NCBI GenBank assembly: GCA_963834945.1
Contig: CAWIDT010000004.1
Location: 620,001 to 684,000 of the forward strand
Length of the DNA stretch: 64,000 nt
Reading direction: 5' to 3'
Source: R-RK-3 sp963834945
GTDB taxonomy: Bacteria; Pseudomonadota; Alphaproteobacteria; Rhizobiales; Rhodomicrobiaceae
Positions within the stretch are counted from its first letter, which is position 1, and each line of letters begins with the position of its first letter. Shown one piece after another: positions 49,287-58,363 of the stretch. The notes beneath the pieces are model-generated. The model made no database searches. It was not told where the DNA came from and worked only from the letters and a program-made list of their open reading frames with translations. A program made the position numbers and the translations under genes.

Positions 49287-50692
49287 GCGCGCACGCAACG
49301 TCCGGGCCTTTGTGCACGGCACGCATCTTTCATCGCGCGATCGGCGCCCTGCTGTCGCGGCCGGCGGCCCGCCTCGTACTGGCGGCCGTGATCGTCGCCA
49401 GCCTGGCCGCACCGGCGCAGGCGGCGCGCATTCAGCGGGTGGTCAGCCCTGGCGGCATTGTCGCCTGGCTCATCGAAAGCCATACACTGCCGCTGATCCG
49501 CATGGCTCTGTCGTTCAAGGGTGGCACGTCGCAGGATCCGGCCGACAAGCCGGGGCTGGCCAATTTCGCCGAGTGGATGATGAATGAAGGCGTCGGCGAT
49601 ATGAACACCGCCGAATTCTTCCGCGCCAAAAAACTGCTCGGCGCCTCGGAAGCCAAGCAATTGACCGCCGAGCGCGAGATCGTGTCCTTCGCCATGCTGA
49701 GCGAGCATCGCGACGAGGCATTCGAATTGCTGCGCCAGATGATGGTGGCGCCTCGTTTCGACGACGACGCAATGGCACGGGCGCGCGCCGACATCTCCAA
49801 TTCGATCGAGGCGATACAGCGCAACCCCGCCAGCAATATCCTCAACACGCTGTTCGCCGAGATCTTTCCCGGCCACCCTTACAGCATGGAGAAGCAGGGC
49901 ACGCTTGCCTCCGTCAAGACAATCAGCCGCCAGGATATTGAAAATTACCGTCATGCGGCGTTTGCCAGGGACAATCTCAGCGTTGCCGTCGTCGGCGACA
50001 TCGACGCGGCGACGCTCGGCGTTCAGCTCGACAAGGTGTTCGGCGGCTTGCCGGAACATTCCCGGATTACGCCGATCCCCGTTGCCGAGCCGGTTGCGCC
50101 TGGGCAAAAGACGATCACCGACGACGTCCGGCAGGCGAATGTCGCTTTCGGCTACGTGATCGACACGCCGCTGACGAAAGCCGAGATGCCGGGCGTGCAG
50201 ATCCTCAATCACATTCTGAGCGGCGGAATCCTGACCTCGCGGCTCGACCGTGAGATAAGGGTGAAGCGCGGGCTGGTTTACAGCATCGGCTTCTCCATCG
50301 CCCGGACGCCCAACAACCAATATGCTTATGGCAGCTTCGGCGCCGAACCAGGGTCGGCCGAGCAGGCCTTTGAGCTGGCGCGGGAGGAAATCCGCAAGCT
50401 GGCTGAGAACGGGCCGACCGAAGAGGAAGTCCGGAACGCAAAAACCTACCTGCAAGGCGCCTATGTGGTCGGCTTGAGCAACAGCGCTGGCCTCACCAGC
50501 GAACTGCTGGAACTGCAGCGCTTCGGCTATGACCTCGACGCAATCGACAACTATGCCGCCCGCGTCGATGCGGTAACGATGGACGAGCTTCGTAAGCTGG
50601 CGCCGCGGATCTTCAAACCCGACGCGCTGTCGCGGGTCATCGTTGCGCCGCCCGGCACGGCCGACAGCGCGCAAACCGCAGCCGATAAGTAG
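49283..50692 (+). CDS. M16 family protein, non-catalytic subunit
   Basis: 469 aa, exported (VLAAVIVASLAAPAQA cleavage region at about residue 48). Same fold as the preceding protein, but the zinc motif is replaced: GLANFAEWMMNEG has Asn and Trp where the histidines should be, and the distal Glu context is altered. The substrate-binding R-x-x-x-Y region near the C-terminal domain is present in VKRGLVYSIGFSIAR. This is the pattern of heterodimeric M16 peptidases (as in mitochondrial processing peptidase and some bacterial pairs): one catalytic and one substrate-binding subunit. ATG overlaps the upstream stop. Confidence 0.92.
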   Translation: MSAHATSGPLCTARIFHRAIGALLSRPAARLVLAAVIVASLAAPAQAARIQRVVSPGGIVAWLIESHTLPLIRMALSFKGGTSQDPADKPGLANFAEWMMNEGVGDMNTAEFFRAKKLLGASEAKQLTAEREIVSFAMLSEHRDEAFELLRQMMVAPRFDDDAMARARADISNSIEAIQRNPASNILNTLFAEIFPGHPYSMEKQGTLASVKTISRQDIENYRHAAFARDNLSVAVVGDIDAATLGVQLDKVFGGLPEHSRITPIPVAEPVAPGQKTITDDVRQANVAFGYVIDTPLTKAEMPGVQILNHILSGGILTSRLDREIRVKRGLVYSIGFSIARTPNNQYAYGSFGAEPGSAEQAFELAREEIRKLAENGPTEEEVRNAKTYLQGAYVVGLSNSAGLTSELLELQRFGYDLDAIDNYAARVDAVTMDELRKLAPRIFKPDALSRVIVAPPGTADSAQTAADK

Positions 50693-50801
50693 AAGCGCCG
50701 CGACCCGCCCGGACTGCGCCTCGGGGCAGCATTCCGTGCTATCCTTCTCCCAAGACAAAAGCGGCCGGATCGGCTGCGCATAATCGCCGGAGGAGGGACA
50801 T

Positions 50802-51575
50802 ATGGCCGCTGAAAACACGCCGAGATTTGATCTGGATGGCAAAGTCGTCCTGGTCACCGGAGCCTCGCGCGGGATCGGCCGCGCTTGCGCGCTCGCCTGC
50901 GCCGGAGCGGGCGCCGATGTGATCGCCGGAGTGCGCAAGCCCGAGGACGGCGAAGCGCTCAAAGCTGAAATCGAGCGCCTGGGCCGCCGTGCGTTCGCCG
51001 TGCAGATGGACCTGCGGGATCTCGGCTCCGTGCGGGCGGCAGTGGCAGCCGGGCAGGGCGCCTTCGGCCGGATCGACGTGCTCGTCAACAATGTCGGCAT
51101 CGGCCCGGAAAACCTTGCCGAGGACGTCACCGAGGCGGATTTCGACTACACCGTCGCTGTCAATCTGAAGGGCACCTTTTTTACCGCGCAAGCCGTCGCC
51201 AAGCTGATGAAGGCGCAAAAATCGGGCCGCATCATCAATATGAGCTCGCAGGCGGGCAGCGTCGTGCTGAAGGGGGAGCCGATCTACTGCATGACCAAGG
51301 CGGCGATCAATCATCTCACGCGCTGCCTTGCGGTCGAATGGGCGCCCTACGGCATCAACGTCAACAGCGTCGCGCCGACCTTCATCTGGACCGACGGCAC
51401 CCGGCCGAGCCTTGCCGATCCAGCATTCCACGCGCAAGTGCTGGGCCACATTCCGCTGGGCCGGATCGGCAATCCCATCGATGTCGCTGGCACGGTGGTG
51501 TTCCTCGCCTCGCCTGCCGCCTCGCTGATCACGGGCGCGAACATCCTGGTGGACGGTGGCTGGTCCGCCGCGTGA
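50802..51575 (+). CDS. SDR family oxidoreductase
   Basis: 257-aa NAD(P)-dependent short-chain dehydrogenase. The cofactor motif VTGASRGIGRACALACAGAG, the NNVG motif (VLVNNVGIG), catalytic Ser in INMSSQAGS, and Y-x-x-x-K in YCMTKAAINHL are all present; the ending ASLITGANILVDGGWSAA is typical. Substrate not predictable: sugar, alcohol and 3-oxoacyl substrates are all known. ATG 50802 follows GGAGGAGG. It is separated from the glycosyltransferase module by 245 nt and its membership in that module is not supported. Confidence 0.9.
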   Translation: MAAENTPRFDLDGKVVLVTGASRGIGRACALACAGAGADVIAGVRKPEDGEALKAEIERLGRRAFAVQMDLRDLGSVRAAVAAGQGAFGRIDVLVNNVGIGPENLAEDVTEADFDYTVAVNLKGTFFTAQAVAKLMKAQKSGRIINMSSQAGSVVLKGEPIYCMTKAAINHLTRCLAVEWAPYGINVNSVAPTFIWTDGTRPSLADPAFHAQVLGHIPLGRIGNPIDVAGTVVFLASPAASLITGANILVDGGWSAA

Positions 51576-51819
51576 CGACGCGCCGACAAATGTCGCGTCA
51601 AACGCGTGCCGGAATGAAAGGGAATAGAATCAGAGTTTAGCGTCTGCGCGCTCGCGCTGGCCGGAGCCGCCTGTCGGCCGAATTGAGGCGGGCAGGTTAC
51701 GGATTTGTTACCTGCCGCACCACGCCCTGCAACCTCAGCGCGTCTACATTGCCCCGAACGAGCCGACCTATGCGCCTGCGCGGCCCTTTGCAGGCGCTTT
51801 GCACCTTCCGGGGGAATGT

Positions 51820-53268
51820 ATGAATGCCGTGACCTTTGGCGCAGCCAAGGCGCCCGTCAGTGAAGTGTGGATCGCAGTCATCGCCCTTGCCACGCTCACG
51901 GCACTACGCCTGGTGCTGGCAGCCCATATCGAGCTGCATTTCGACGAAGCCTATTATTGGTATTGGTCGAAAAATCTGCAGCTTGCCTATTTCGACCATC
52001 CGCCGGCGGTTGCCTGGTTCATCAGGGCCGGCACCAGCCTGTTCGGCGATAGTGAACTGGGCGTCAGGTTTCCCGGACAGCTCTGCGTTCTCCTGTCCAC
52101 CTGCCTGCTCTTCGACGCGGCGCGACGGGTTTTTTCCGTCAACACCGCTCTGATTGCCGCAGTCTCGGCCCAGGCGACTTTGCTGCTCGGAGCCGGCAGC
52201 ATCATCATGACGCCCGACGCGCCGCTGCTGCTCTTTGCATCCGTCGCGTTGTGGGCGCTGATACGATTCAGCATCGCGCCTGCTGGCCTGTGGTGGCTGC
52301 TCGTCGGACTGGCCGGCGGCGGCGCGCTGCTGAGCAAATACACGGCGGTTCTTTTCGCCCTGGCGATCGGCATTTGGATGCTCAGTTCGCCGCAGCTGCG
52401 CCGCTGGCTCGCACATCCCTGGCCATGGGTGGGAGCGGGCGTTGCGCTCCTCTGTTTTCTGCCGGTTCCGATCATCGATGCCGAGCGCGGCTGGGCGTCG
52501 TTCGGCAAGCAGGGCGGACGGTTGACACGCGACAGTGGTCCCGCATTGGGACGGATAGTGGACTATGTCGGCGGTCAGGCAGGCGTAATCACGCCCGGCC
52601 TGTTCCTGCTGCTTCTGCTGGCCATATGCATTCTGGCCCGGCGCAACTGGCGGTCCCCGGAACCGGTCGAAACGCTGCTGGTCCTCTGGTTCCTGGTGCC
52701 TGCGGTCTTCTTTCTCGTCGTCTCCCCTTTCGAAAAAATCCAGGCCAATTGGCTGGCGGCGGCTTGGCCCGCCGCATTCCTGGCATTGGCGCGGCTGGTG
52801 GAGTGTTCGGCGGATTGGCCGGGCCTACGCCGCGCCTTCGTCTGGTCGGCGGTGCTGGGAGGCACGTTGGTCGCGCTGGTCTGGTGGTACGCCCTCGCCC
52901 CGTTCGGCGCCTGTTTCAGCGGTGATCCGCTCGCCCATCTGACCGGGCAACGCGCCTTCGCCAACGAAATCGCCGAACTGGCGCGGCTCAACGGCAGCCG
53001 GCAAATCCTCAGTGAGGATTACGCCACCGCGAGCATGCTCCGGTTCTACCTGCCCGCAGGCCTGCAGGTGAGCCAAATGACCGAAAAACCTCGCTATGCC
53101 GGTTTCAAGCTTGAAACCATAACGCGGCCCGCGATCCTGGTTGAGCGGCAGCCGCTCGTTCCCTCCGCGATGCACGAAGCGTTTTCCATCAACTCTCCCG
53201 CGATCCCTGTGCGGCGCGAGCACAAGGGTTGCACCAGCCGCACCTATTTCGCCTTCGTGGCAGGGTGA
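51820..53268 (+). CDS. GT39-family glycosyltransferase, ArnT-like (first of two)
   Basis: 482-aa polytopic inner-membrane protein with about a dozen hydrophobic segments. The first periplasmic loop has the family's acidic motif in ELHFDEAYYWYWSKNLQLAY followed by FDHPPAVAWF. ArnT and PMT relatives transfer a sugar from a polyprenyl-phosphate carrier to lipid A or proteins on the periplasmic side. ATG 51820 is preceded by GGGGGA. It is followed after 5 nt by the GT2-GtrA gene, so the two are cotranscribed and probably use the same lipid-linked sugar. Confidence 0.87.
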   Translation: MNAVTFGAAKAPVSEVWIAVIALATLTALRLVLAAHIELHFDEAYYWYWSKNLQLAYFDHPPAVAWFIRAGTSLFGDSELGVRFPGQLCVLLSTCLLFDAARRVFSVNTALIAAVSAQATLLLGAGSIIMTPDAPLLLFASVALWALIRFSIAPAGLWWLLVGLAGGGALLSKYTAVLFALAIGIWMLSSPQLRRWLAHPWPWVGAGVALLCFLPVPIIDAERGWASFGKQGGRLTRDSGPALGRIVDYVGGQAGVITPGLFLLLLLAICILARRNWRSPEPVETLLVLWFLVPAVFFLVVSPFEKIQANWLAAAWPAAFLALARLVECSADWPGLRRAFVWSAVLGGTLVALVWWYALAPFGACFSGDPLAHLTGQRAFANEIAELARLNGSRQILSEDYATASMLRFYLPAGLQVSQMTEKPRYAGFKLETITRPAILVERQPLVPSAMHEAFSINSPAIPVRREHKGCTSRTYFAFVAG

Positions 53269-53273
53269 GCCCC

Positions 53274-54419
53274 ATGGAGCAGGTGACGGAATTTGCGACG
53301 TCCCCCTACCAGCCGCATCTGTGGCCCGAGCCCCATATCTGCAAGCTCTCCATCGTGGTTCCCACATTGAACGAGCGGGCAAACATCGCTCCCCTTCTGA
53401 GCGGCATTGAATCGGCCCTCGGACCGGACGGCTGGGAGGTCATCTTCGTCGACGACGACAGTCCTGACGGCACGGCCGAGGCGGCAAAAGCGCTGGCGCA
53501 CCGCGATGCGCGGGTGCGTTGCATCCGCCGGGTGGGCCGTCACGGGTTGTCGACGGCGGTGATCGAAGGCGTCCTTTCATCCTCGGCGACCTATGTTGCG
53601 GTGATCGACGGCGATTTGCAGCACGACGAAGCCTTGCTGACGAGAATGTTGCAGCTGCTGGAGGCGGACCTGTTCGATGTCGTCGTGGCAAGCCGGTTCG
53701 TCCCCGAGGGGAATGCGTCAGGTCTCGACGGCGCGCATCGCAAGCTCCTGAGCCAGTTCGGCAACCAGCTGGCGCGCGCCGTTCTCAAGGTTGCGGTCTC
53801 CGATCCGATGAGCGGCTTTTTCATGATGCGGCGAAGTGTTTTCGAAGCTACCGCCGCAAGATTGTCGGGACGGGGCTTCAAGGTGCTGATCGATCTGCTT
53901 GCATCGGCGCAGACGCCCTTGCGCGTTACCGAACTGCCCATGAGCCTGCGGCGTCGCCTGAGCGGCGCCAGCAAGCTCGACCTGTCGGTCGAAGTGGCCT
54001 TTATCGGCATGCTGGTCGATAAGGCGTTTGGCGGGCTGGTTTCGCCGCGCTTCCTTGCTTTTTCCGCCGTGGGCGGCTCGGGCGTCATGCTGCATCTTGC
54101 CGTTCTGAAGCTGGCGCTCCTGGCGCATTGGCCCTTCTCCTATGCACAGGGCCTTGCCGCCATCCTAGCGATGACATCCAACTTCTGCCTCAATAATTTG
54201 ACGACATACCGCGACCGGCGCCTTACGGGCTGGCATTTCTTAACGGGTCTGTTGTCATTCTATGCCGTGTGCTCGATCGGCTTTATAAGCAATGTCGGGG
54301 TCGGTCACGCGCTGTTCTCCCAGGACAATCCCTGGTGGCTGGCGGGATTGCTCGGCGCGGCGGTCGGTGCGGTGTGGAATTATTCGGTCTCTTCGCTCGT
54401 CACCTGGCGCGCGAGATAG
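53274..54419 (+). CDS. GT2 glycosyltransferase fused to GtrA flippase domain
   Basis: 381 aa, two parts. Residues about 20-250 are a dolichol-phosphate-mannose-synthase-type GT2 domain: LSIVVPTLNERANIAPLLSG, EVIFVDDDSPDGTAEAA (D-x-D context) and TYVAVIDGDLQHDE. Residues about 260-380 are a GtrA domain with four membrane segments (FLAFSAVGGSGVMLHLAVL, TSNFCLNNLTTYRDRR). It would charge undecaprenyl phosphate with a sugar in the cytoplasm and help move it across the membrane, supplying the adjacent GT39 enzymes. ATG 53274 follows AGGGTGAG. Confidence 0.9.
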   Translation: MEQVTEFATSPYQPHLWPEPHICKLSIVVPTLNERANIAPLLSGIESALGPDGWEVIFVDDDSPDGTAEAAKALAHRDARVRCIRRVGRHGLSTAVIEGVLSSSATYVAVIDGDLQHDEALLTRMLQLLEADLFDVVVASRFVPEGNASGLDGAHRKLLSQFGNQLARAVLKVAVSDPMSGFFMMRRSVFEATAARLSGRGFKVLIDLLASAQTPLRVTELPMSLRRRLSGASKLDLSVEVAFIGMLVDKAFGGLVSPRFLAFSAVGGSGVMLHLAVLKLALLAHWPFSYAQGLAAILAMTSNFCLNNLTTYRDRRLTGWHFLTGLLSFYAVCSIGFISNVGVGHALFSQDNPWWLAGLLGAAVGAVWNYSVSSLVTWRAR

Positions 54420-54450
54420 GGATGCTTCGCCGGACGCATCGGGGACGATC

Positions 54451-55137
54451 ATGAGGATATTGGTTGTCGAAGACGATCAAGAAACGCTGCGCTACGTCAC
54501 AAAAGGGCTGCAACAGTCCGGCCATACCGTCGAAACGGCCGCCAACGGGCGCGACGGCATCTTCATGGCGACGGACTCCGTCTATGACGTGATGATCGTC
54601 GACCGGTTGCTGCCCATCATGGACGGCATATCGATCGTCAGGGCGATCCGCGGCGCCGGCATTGCCACTCCCGTGCTGTTCGTGACGACGATGGGGGATG
54701 TCGACGACCGGGTGGAGGGCCTGGACGCGGGCGGCGACGACTATCTGATAAAGCCGTTTGCGTTTTCGGAACTGCGCGCGCGTGTCGATGCGCTTGGCCG
54801 GCGTCCTCCGGGGACGAAGAACACCGGCAATCTGTCAGTTGGCGATCTCGAAATGGATCTGATCCGCCGCACTGCAAAGCGCAACGGACGGCCCATCGAA
54901 CTACAGCCGCTCGAATTCCGGTTGCTCGAATATTTCATGAATAATGCGGGACGGGTCGTCACGCACACGATGCTGCTCGAACGTGTTTGGGGATATCATT
55001 TCGATCCCAAGACGAAGGTGGTGGAGGCGAACGTCTCCCGCCTGCGCACCAAGCTCGACAAGCCGTTCGACGAACCGATGCTTCGAACCATCCGCGGTGC
55101 TGGATATATTCTCGACCTGCCGGAACCGGCGAAATAA
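54451..55137 (+). CDS. OmpR/PhoB family response regulator
   Basis: 228 aa. Receiver with acidic pair in ILVVEDDQET, phosphoacceptor Asp in MIVDRLLPIMDG and Lys in DYLIKPFAF; winged-helix output with ELQPLEFRLLEYFMNNAGRV and MLLERVWGYHFDPKTKVVEA, ending RTIRGAGYILDLP. QseB/PmrA-like in layout. ATG 54451 follows GGGGA. The stop overlaps the kinase ATG (TAATG), so both are translated together. Position between the sugar-transferase genes implies that it controls envelope glycosylation. Confidence 0.93.
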   Translation: MRILVVEDDQETLRYVTKGLQQSGHTVETAANGRDGIFMATDSVYDVMIVDRLLPIMDGISIVRAIRGAGIATPVLFVTTMGDVDDRVEGLDAGGDDYLIKPFAFSELRARVDALGRRPPGTKNTGNLSVGDLEMDLIRRTAKRNGRPIELQPLEFRLLEYFMNNAGRVVTHTMLLERVWGYHFDPKTKVVEANVSRLRTKLDKPFDEPMLRTIRGAGYILDLPEPAK

Positions 55138-56525
55138 TGCGCCCGCAGCTCAAAGAGCTATTCCGAAGCAGCGCCTTCCGCATTGCCGGTATTTATTCGA
55201 CGCTGTTCGTGCTGTCTTTGATCGTTCTGCTCGCGGTCATTTATCGCAATGCGACCACCGAATTCAGGGCGGATCTGCGCGAAAAGATCAAAGCAGAGAC
55301 CAACGTGTTGTTGGCGCTTCCTGGTGGCCAGAGCGCCGACGCGCTCGTCCGAGACCTTGCTGACCGGCGCAGGACCGATCTCTTTTACGGCATCGAGAAT
55401 GCCGCTCGCCAACGTCTTGCCGGTAATCTGGAGGATGCGCAGATCCTGGCCGGATGGTCTGAAACCGACATTTTCGAAACGCCCGAAGATCGGCGGACCG
55501 GGGAGACGGTGAGCGTAATTGTGCTCGGAACGCCGCTTGCCGATGGAGGGCTGCTCGCCATCGGGGCAAGCGACGACGGCGCCGACGACCTCGCGCACAT
55601 CATTCTCGTCACCTCCAGCTGGGTCTTGGGCTTGACCGCGCTGCTGGCGCTGGCCGGCGGCCTGATCATCTATCGGACCTCGATGCGCCGCGTCGACGTG
55701 ATCGCCCGGTCGAGCCGCGATATCATGACCGGCGATTTGGCGCATCGTTTGCCGCTTCAGGGCTCGGGCGACGAAGTCGACCTGCTCTCCGAAAGTATCA
55801 ACCAGATGCTGGAGCGCATCGAGCAGCTCATGGGTTCGATGAAGCAGGTCACCAGCGACATCGCGCATGATCTGAGGACGCCGCTCGGCCGGCTGCGCCA
55901 GAACCTTGAGATCGCACGGGAGTCCGAAGGCACCATCGATGGGTGCCGCGCTGCGTTTTGCCGGGCGATCGAGGAAACCGATGGCATTCTTGGGACCTTC
56001 GATGCCCTCCTGCGCATAGGCACGATCGAGTCCGGCGGCCCCGCGAAACGCTTCACCCAGGTCGACCTGTCCGATCTGGTGGCGCAGCTCAGCGAAGGCT
56101 ATCGCCCGGTCGCGGAGGACAATGGACAGACCATCGAGACGGCGATCGAGCCGGGCATCCATATCAATGGAGACCGCGAATTGCTGACGCAGATGATGGT
56201 CAATCTCGTTGAAAACGGCATTCGCCACTGCCCCGCCGGCACGCTGATCTCGATCAGCCTGACCGGCAGGTCCAGCGCAATTCACCTCATTGTCGACGAC
56301 AATGGCACCGGTGTCGCGCCGGAGGAGCTGGCGAAGATCTTACGGCCATTTTATCGCCTGGAGCAGAGCCGTTCCTCGAACGGCAGCGGCCTGGGACTGG
56401 CGCTCGTCAGCGCAATCGCGAGGTTGCACGGGATCAATCTGGAACTCGCCGATAACCAGCCCGGCCTGAGAGTGTCGCTCGGCTTTCCGGCAGCCGCGAA
56501 CCCGGCGCAGATGCGGAGCGCGTGA
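55137..56525 (+). CDS. Sensor histidine kinase
   Basis: 462 aa. TM1 about residues 13-35, periplasmic sensor about 36-160, TM2 about 160-182, HAMP (RRVDVIARSSRDIMTGDLAH), HisKA with the phosphorylated His in TSDIAHDLRTPLGRLRQNLE, and ATPase boxes MVNLVENGIRHCP, VDDNGTGV and GSGLGLALVSAIARLHG. It senses a periplasmic signal and phosphorylates the upstream regulator. The end overlaps the second GT39 ATG (GTGATG), so sensor and transferase genes are one transcript. The signal is not known; cationic peptides or metal ions would be plausible by analogy with PmrB. Confidence 0.93.
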   Translation: MRPQLKELFRSSAFRIAGIYSTLFVLSLIVLLAVIYRNATTEFRADLREKIKAETNVLLALPGGQSADALVRDLADRRRTDLFYGIENAARQRLAGNLEDAQILAGWSETDIFETPEDRRTGETVSVIVLGTPLADGGLLAIGASDDGADDLAHIILVTSSWVLGLTALLALAGGLIIYRTSMRRVDVIARSSRDIMTGDLAHRLPLQGSGDEVDLLSESINQMLERIEQLMGSMKQVTSDIAHDLRTPLGRLRQNLEIARESEGTIDGCRAAFCRAIEETDGILGTFDALLRIGTIESGGPAKRFTQVDLSDLVAQLSEGYRPVAEDNGQTIETAIEPGIHINGDRELLTQMMVNLVENGIRHCPAGTLISISLTGRSSAIHLIVDDNGTGVAPEELAKILRPFYRLEQSRSSNGSGLGLALVSAIARLHGINLELADNQPGLRVSLGFPAAANPAQMRSA

Positions 56526-58123
56526 TGGTACATCTCGACATCGCCGCTGCGGCGCCGGATGGCGCATTGGCAGGCGGACCGAGGGCGAGCGCCTCCAGCC
56601 GGATCAGCGACAGGACCGCCTTTTGGGTGCTCGTCCTGGCGGTTTGTGCGGTGCGCGTCGCAGCGTGCTTCATCTTCGATCTGAACCTGATGGAGAGTTA
56701 CGGGGTCGTCATGGCCCGCGATGTGTCGCTCTCTTACGTCGACCACCCTCCCCTGACCTGGTGGCTGATCGGATTGGTGACGCATGTCTTCGGCTCTGAG
56801 ACACCCATCGTCGTCCGAGCGCCGTTCATCCTCCTCTCCATCGGATCGAGCTGGCTGCTCTATCGCCTGACCGAGCGGCTGTTTGGGTCCCGGCCGGCGC
56901 TCTACGCGGCCGCTGCATTTGCATTCTCGCCGTTGTTCAGCCTGTGGGTCGGCGCGCTGGCGCTCACCGACGGGCTGACGATCTTCTTCCTGCTTGCCTC
57001 GGTCAGCTGCCTTGCCAAGATAATCTTCGAGCCTGAGGGGGCCCCAGGCAGCGTTTGGACCGTCTGGCTTGGCGCAGGTCTGTGTCTTGGCCTCGCCCTG
57101 GCATCTAAATATACGGCGATCCTGCTGCTGCCTGGCTGCGTCGTCTTCCTTTTGACGGCCGGTTCGGACACGCGCGGCTGGCTGCTTCGCCCGCAGCCCT
57201 ACGTCGCGATTCTTGCCGCGCTCGTGCCGTTGCTGCCCGTATTCCTCTGGAATGCCGAGCACGGATGGGCGTCATTCCTCTATCAGGGCGGCCGTGCGGG
57301 CTGGGGCTACGGGCTTCACCCGGATCGGGCCGCACGCTGGATCGGGATGCAGATCGTCTATCTGCAGCCGCTGATCTTTCTGCCGGCCTTCACCGAAGCC
57401 TTCAGCGGCCTGAGGTCCGGACCGCAGAACCGGAAAACCTGGTTCTGTGTTTGCCTCGCTGTTGTTCCTCTTGTCTTTTTCCCTACCGTGATGCTCTGGA
57501 GCGGCCATTCCCTGCGGGGCTTTCATTGGGGCGCGATCGGCTGGGTGATGCTGTTTCCGCTCATCGGCGATGCGATCGGGCGTTTGGCTCAGCATCGGCC
57601 CGGCTTGGCGAAGGCCTGGACCGCCGCCACTGCCGGAGCATTCGCCCTCGCGATCATCGTCCTGGTTTCTCACGCCGCGACGGGCTGGATCACCGTCGCA
57701 TCGCGCTTTGTCGATGCCGCACCTTTTCACCAAAAAGACCCGCTCCTGACCGAATTGTTCGACTGGACCGATCTGCGGCACGAACTCGACCGGCGCCATA
57801 TCGATCCGGCGCGGACCTTCGTTGCCGGGACGCGCTGGGAATCGTGCGCCAAAGCCGCTTACGCGCTCGGTCATTCCTATCGTGTGCTGTGCCTTGCTCC
57901 GCAAAACGTCCATTTCACCTATCTTGCCGACCCGGCTGCGTTTCGCGGCCAGGATGCCCTGATCGTGGACCTGTCTCTGGATCTCAAAGGCCTGAAGGCG
58001 ATCATCGGGCCGGAGTTCGATGCGATCGTGGAAACGCCGCCGATCGCGCTCACTTTTTTCGGACGGCGCATCATGCCGTTGCGGGTGTATCGGGGGATCC
58101 GATTCCACGGCGGTCGAATGTGA
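56525..58123 (+). CDS. GT39-family glycosyltransferase, ArnT-like (second of two)
   Basis: 532-aa polytopic membrane protein with the same fold as the first GT39 gene, but a diverged first loop: LNLMESYGVVMARDVSLSYV then DHPPLTWW, where an ESY replaces the usual D-E-A-Y-Y. A different acceptor or sugar is therefore likely. C-terminal periplasmic domain ends with LRVYRGIRFHGGRM. The ATG overlaps the kinase stop codon. It completes a set of two transferases, one charging and flipping enzyme, and one two-component system. Confidence 0.85.
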   Translation: MVHLDIAAAAPDGALAGGPRASASSRISDRTAFWVLVLAVCAVRVAACFIFDLNLMESYGVVMARDVSLSYVDHPPLTWWLIGLVTHVFGSETPIVVRAPFILLSIGSSWLLYRLTERLFGSRPALYAAAAFAFSPLFSLWVGALALTDGLTIFFLLASVSCLAKIIFEPEGAPGSVWTVWLGAGLCLGLALASKYTAILLLPGCVVFLLTAGSDTRGWLLRPQPYVAILAALVPLLPVFLWNAEHGWASFLYQGGRAGWGYGLHPDRAARWIGMQIVYLQPLIFLPAFTEAFSGLRSGPQNRKTWFCVCLAVVPLVFFPTVMLWSGHSLRGFHWGAIGWVMLFPLIGDAIGRLAQHRPGLAKAWTAATAGAFALAIIVLVSHAATGWITVASRFVDAAPFHQKDPLLTELFDWTDLRHELDRRHIDPARTFVAGTRWESCAKAAYALGHSYRVLCLAPQNVHFTYLADPAAFRGQDALIVDLSLDLKGLKAIIGPEFDAIVETPPIALTFFGRRIMPLRVYRGIRFHGGRM

Positions 58124-58363
58124 AGCGGGAGCGCCTCGGCGCAGCGTCCGAAGGCCAAGGTCGCGGTGGGAGAGCAGCGGACCGGCGGCAAAAGCGCCAG
58201 CGTCGCGCGCCGGAGCGGAACCGATCCGGCCTCAAGCCGTTTTGTTGATTTTGCAGTGCAGCAAACGCTGTGGTAGAGCCGCAGCGCCAGAGGTGACGCT
58301 CATCCGGCAATTCGCTGAACCTCAATGCGGTTTGGCGATCGGAACAAACGGGAATTTCGACGC

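Noticed and set aside
49067..51130. Minus-strand open frame of 687 codons
   Set aside because: It lies opposite the second M16 gene and the start of the SDR gene, both with intact motifs; the translation is low-complexity without family marks.
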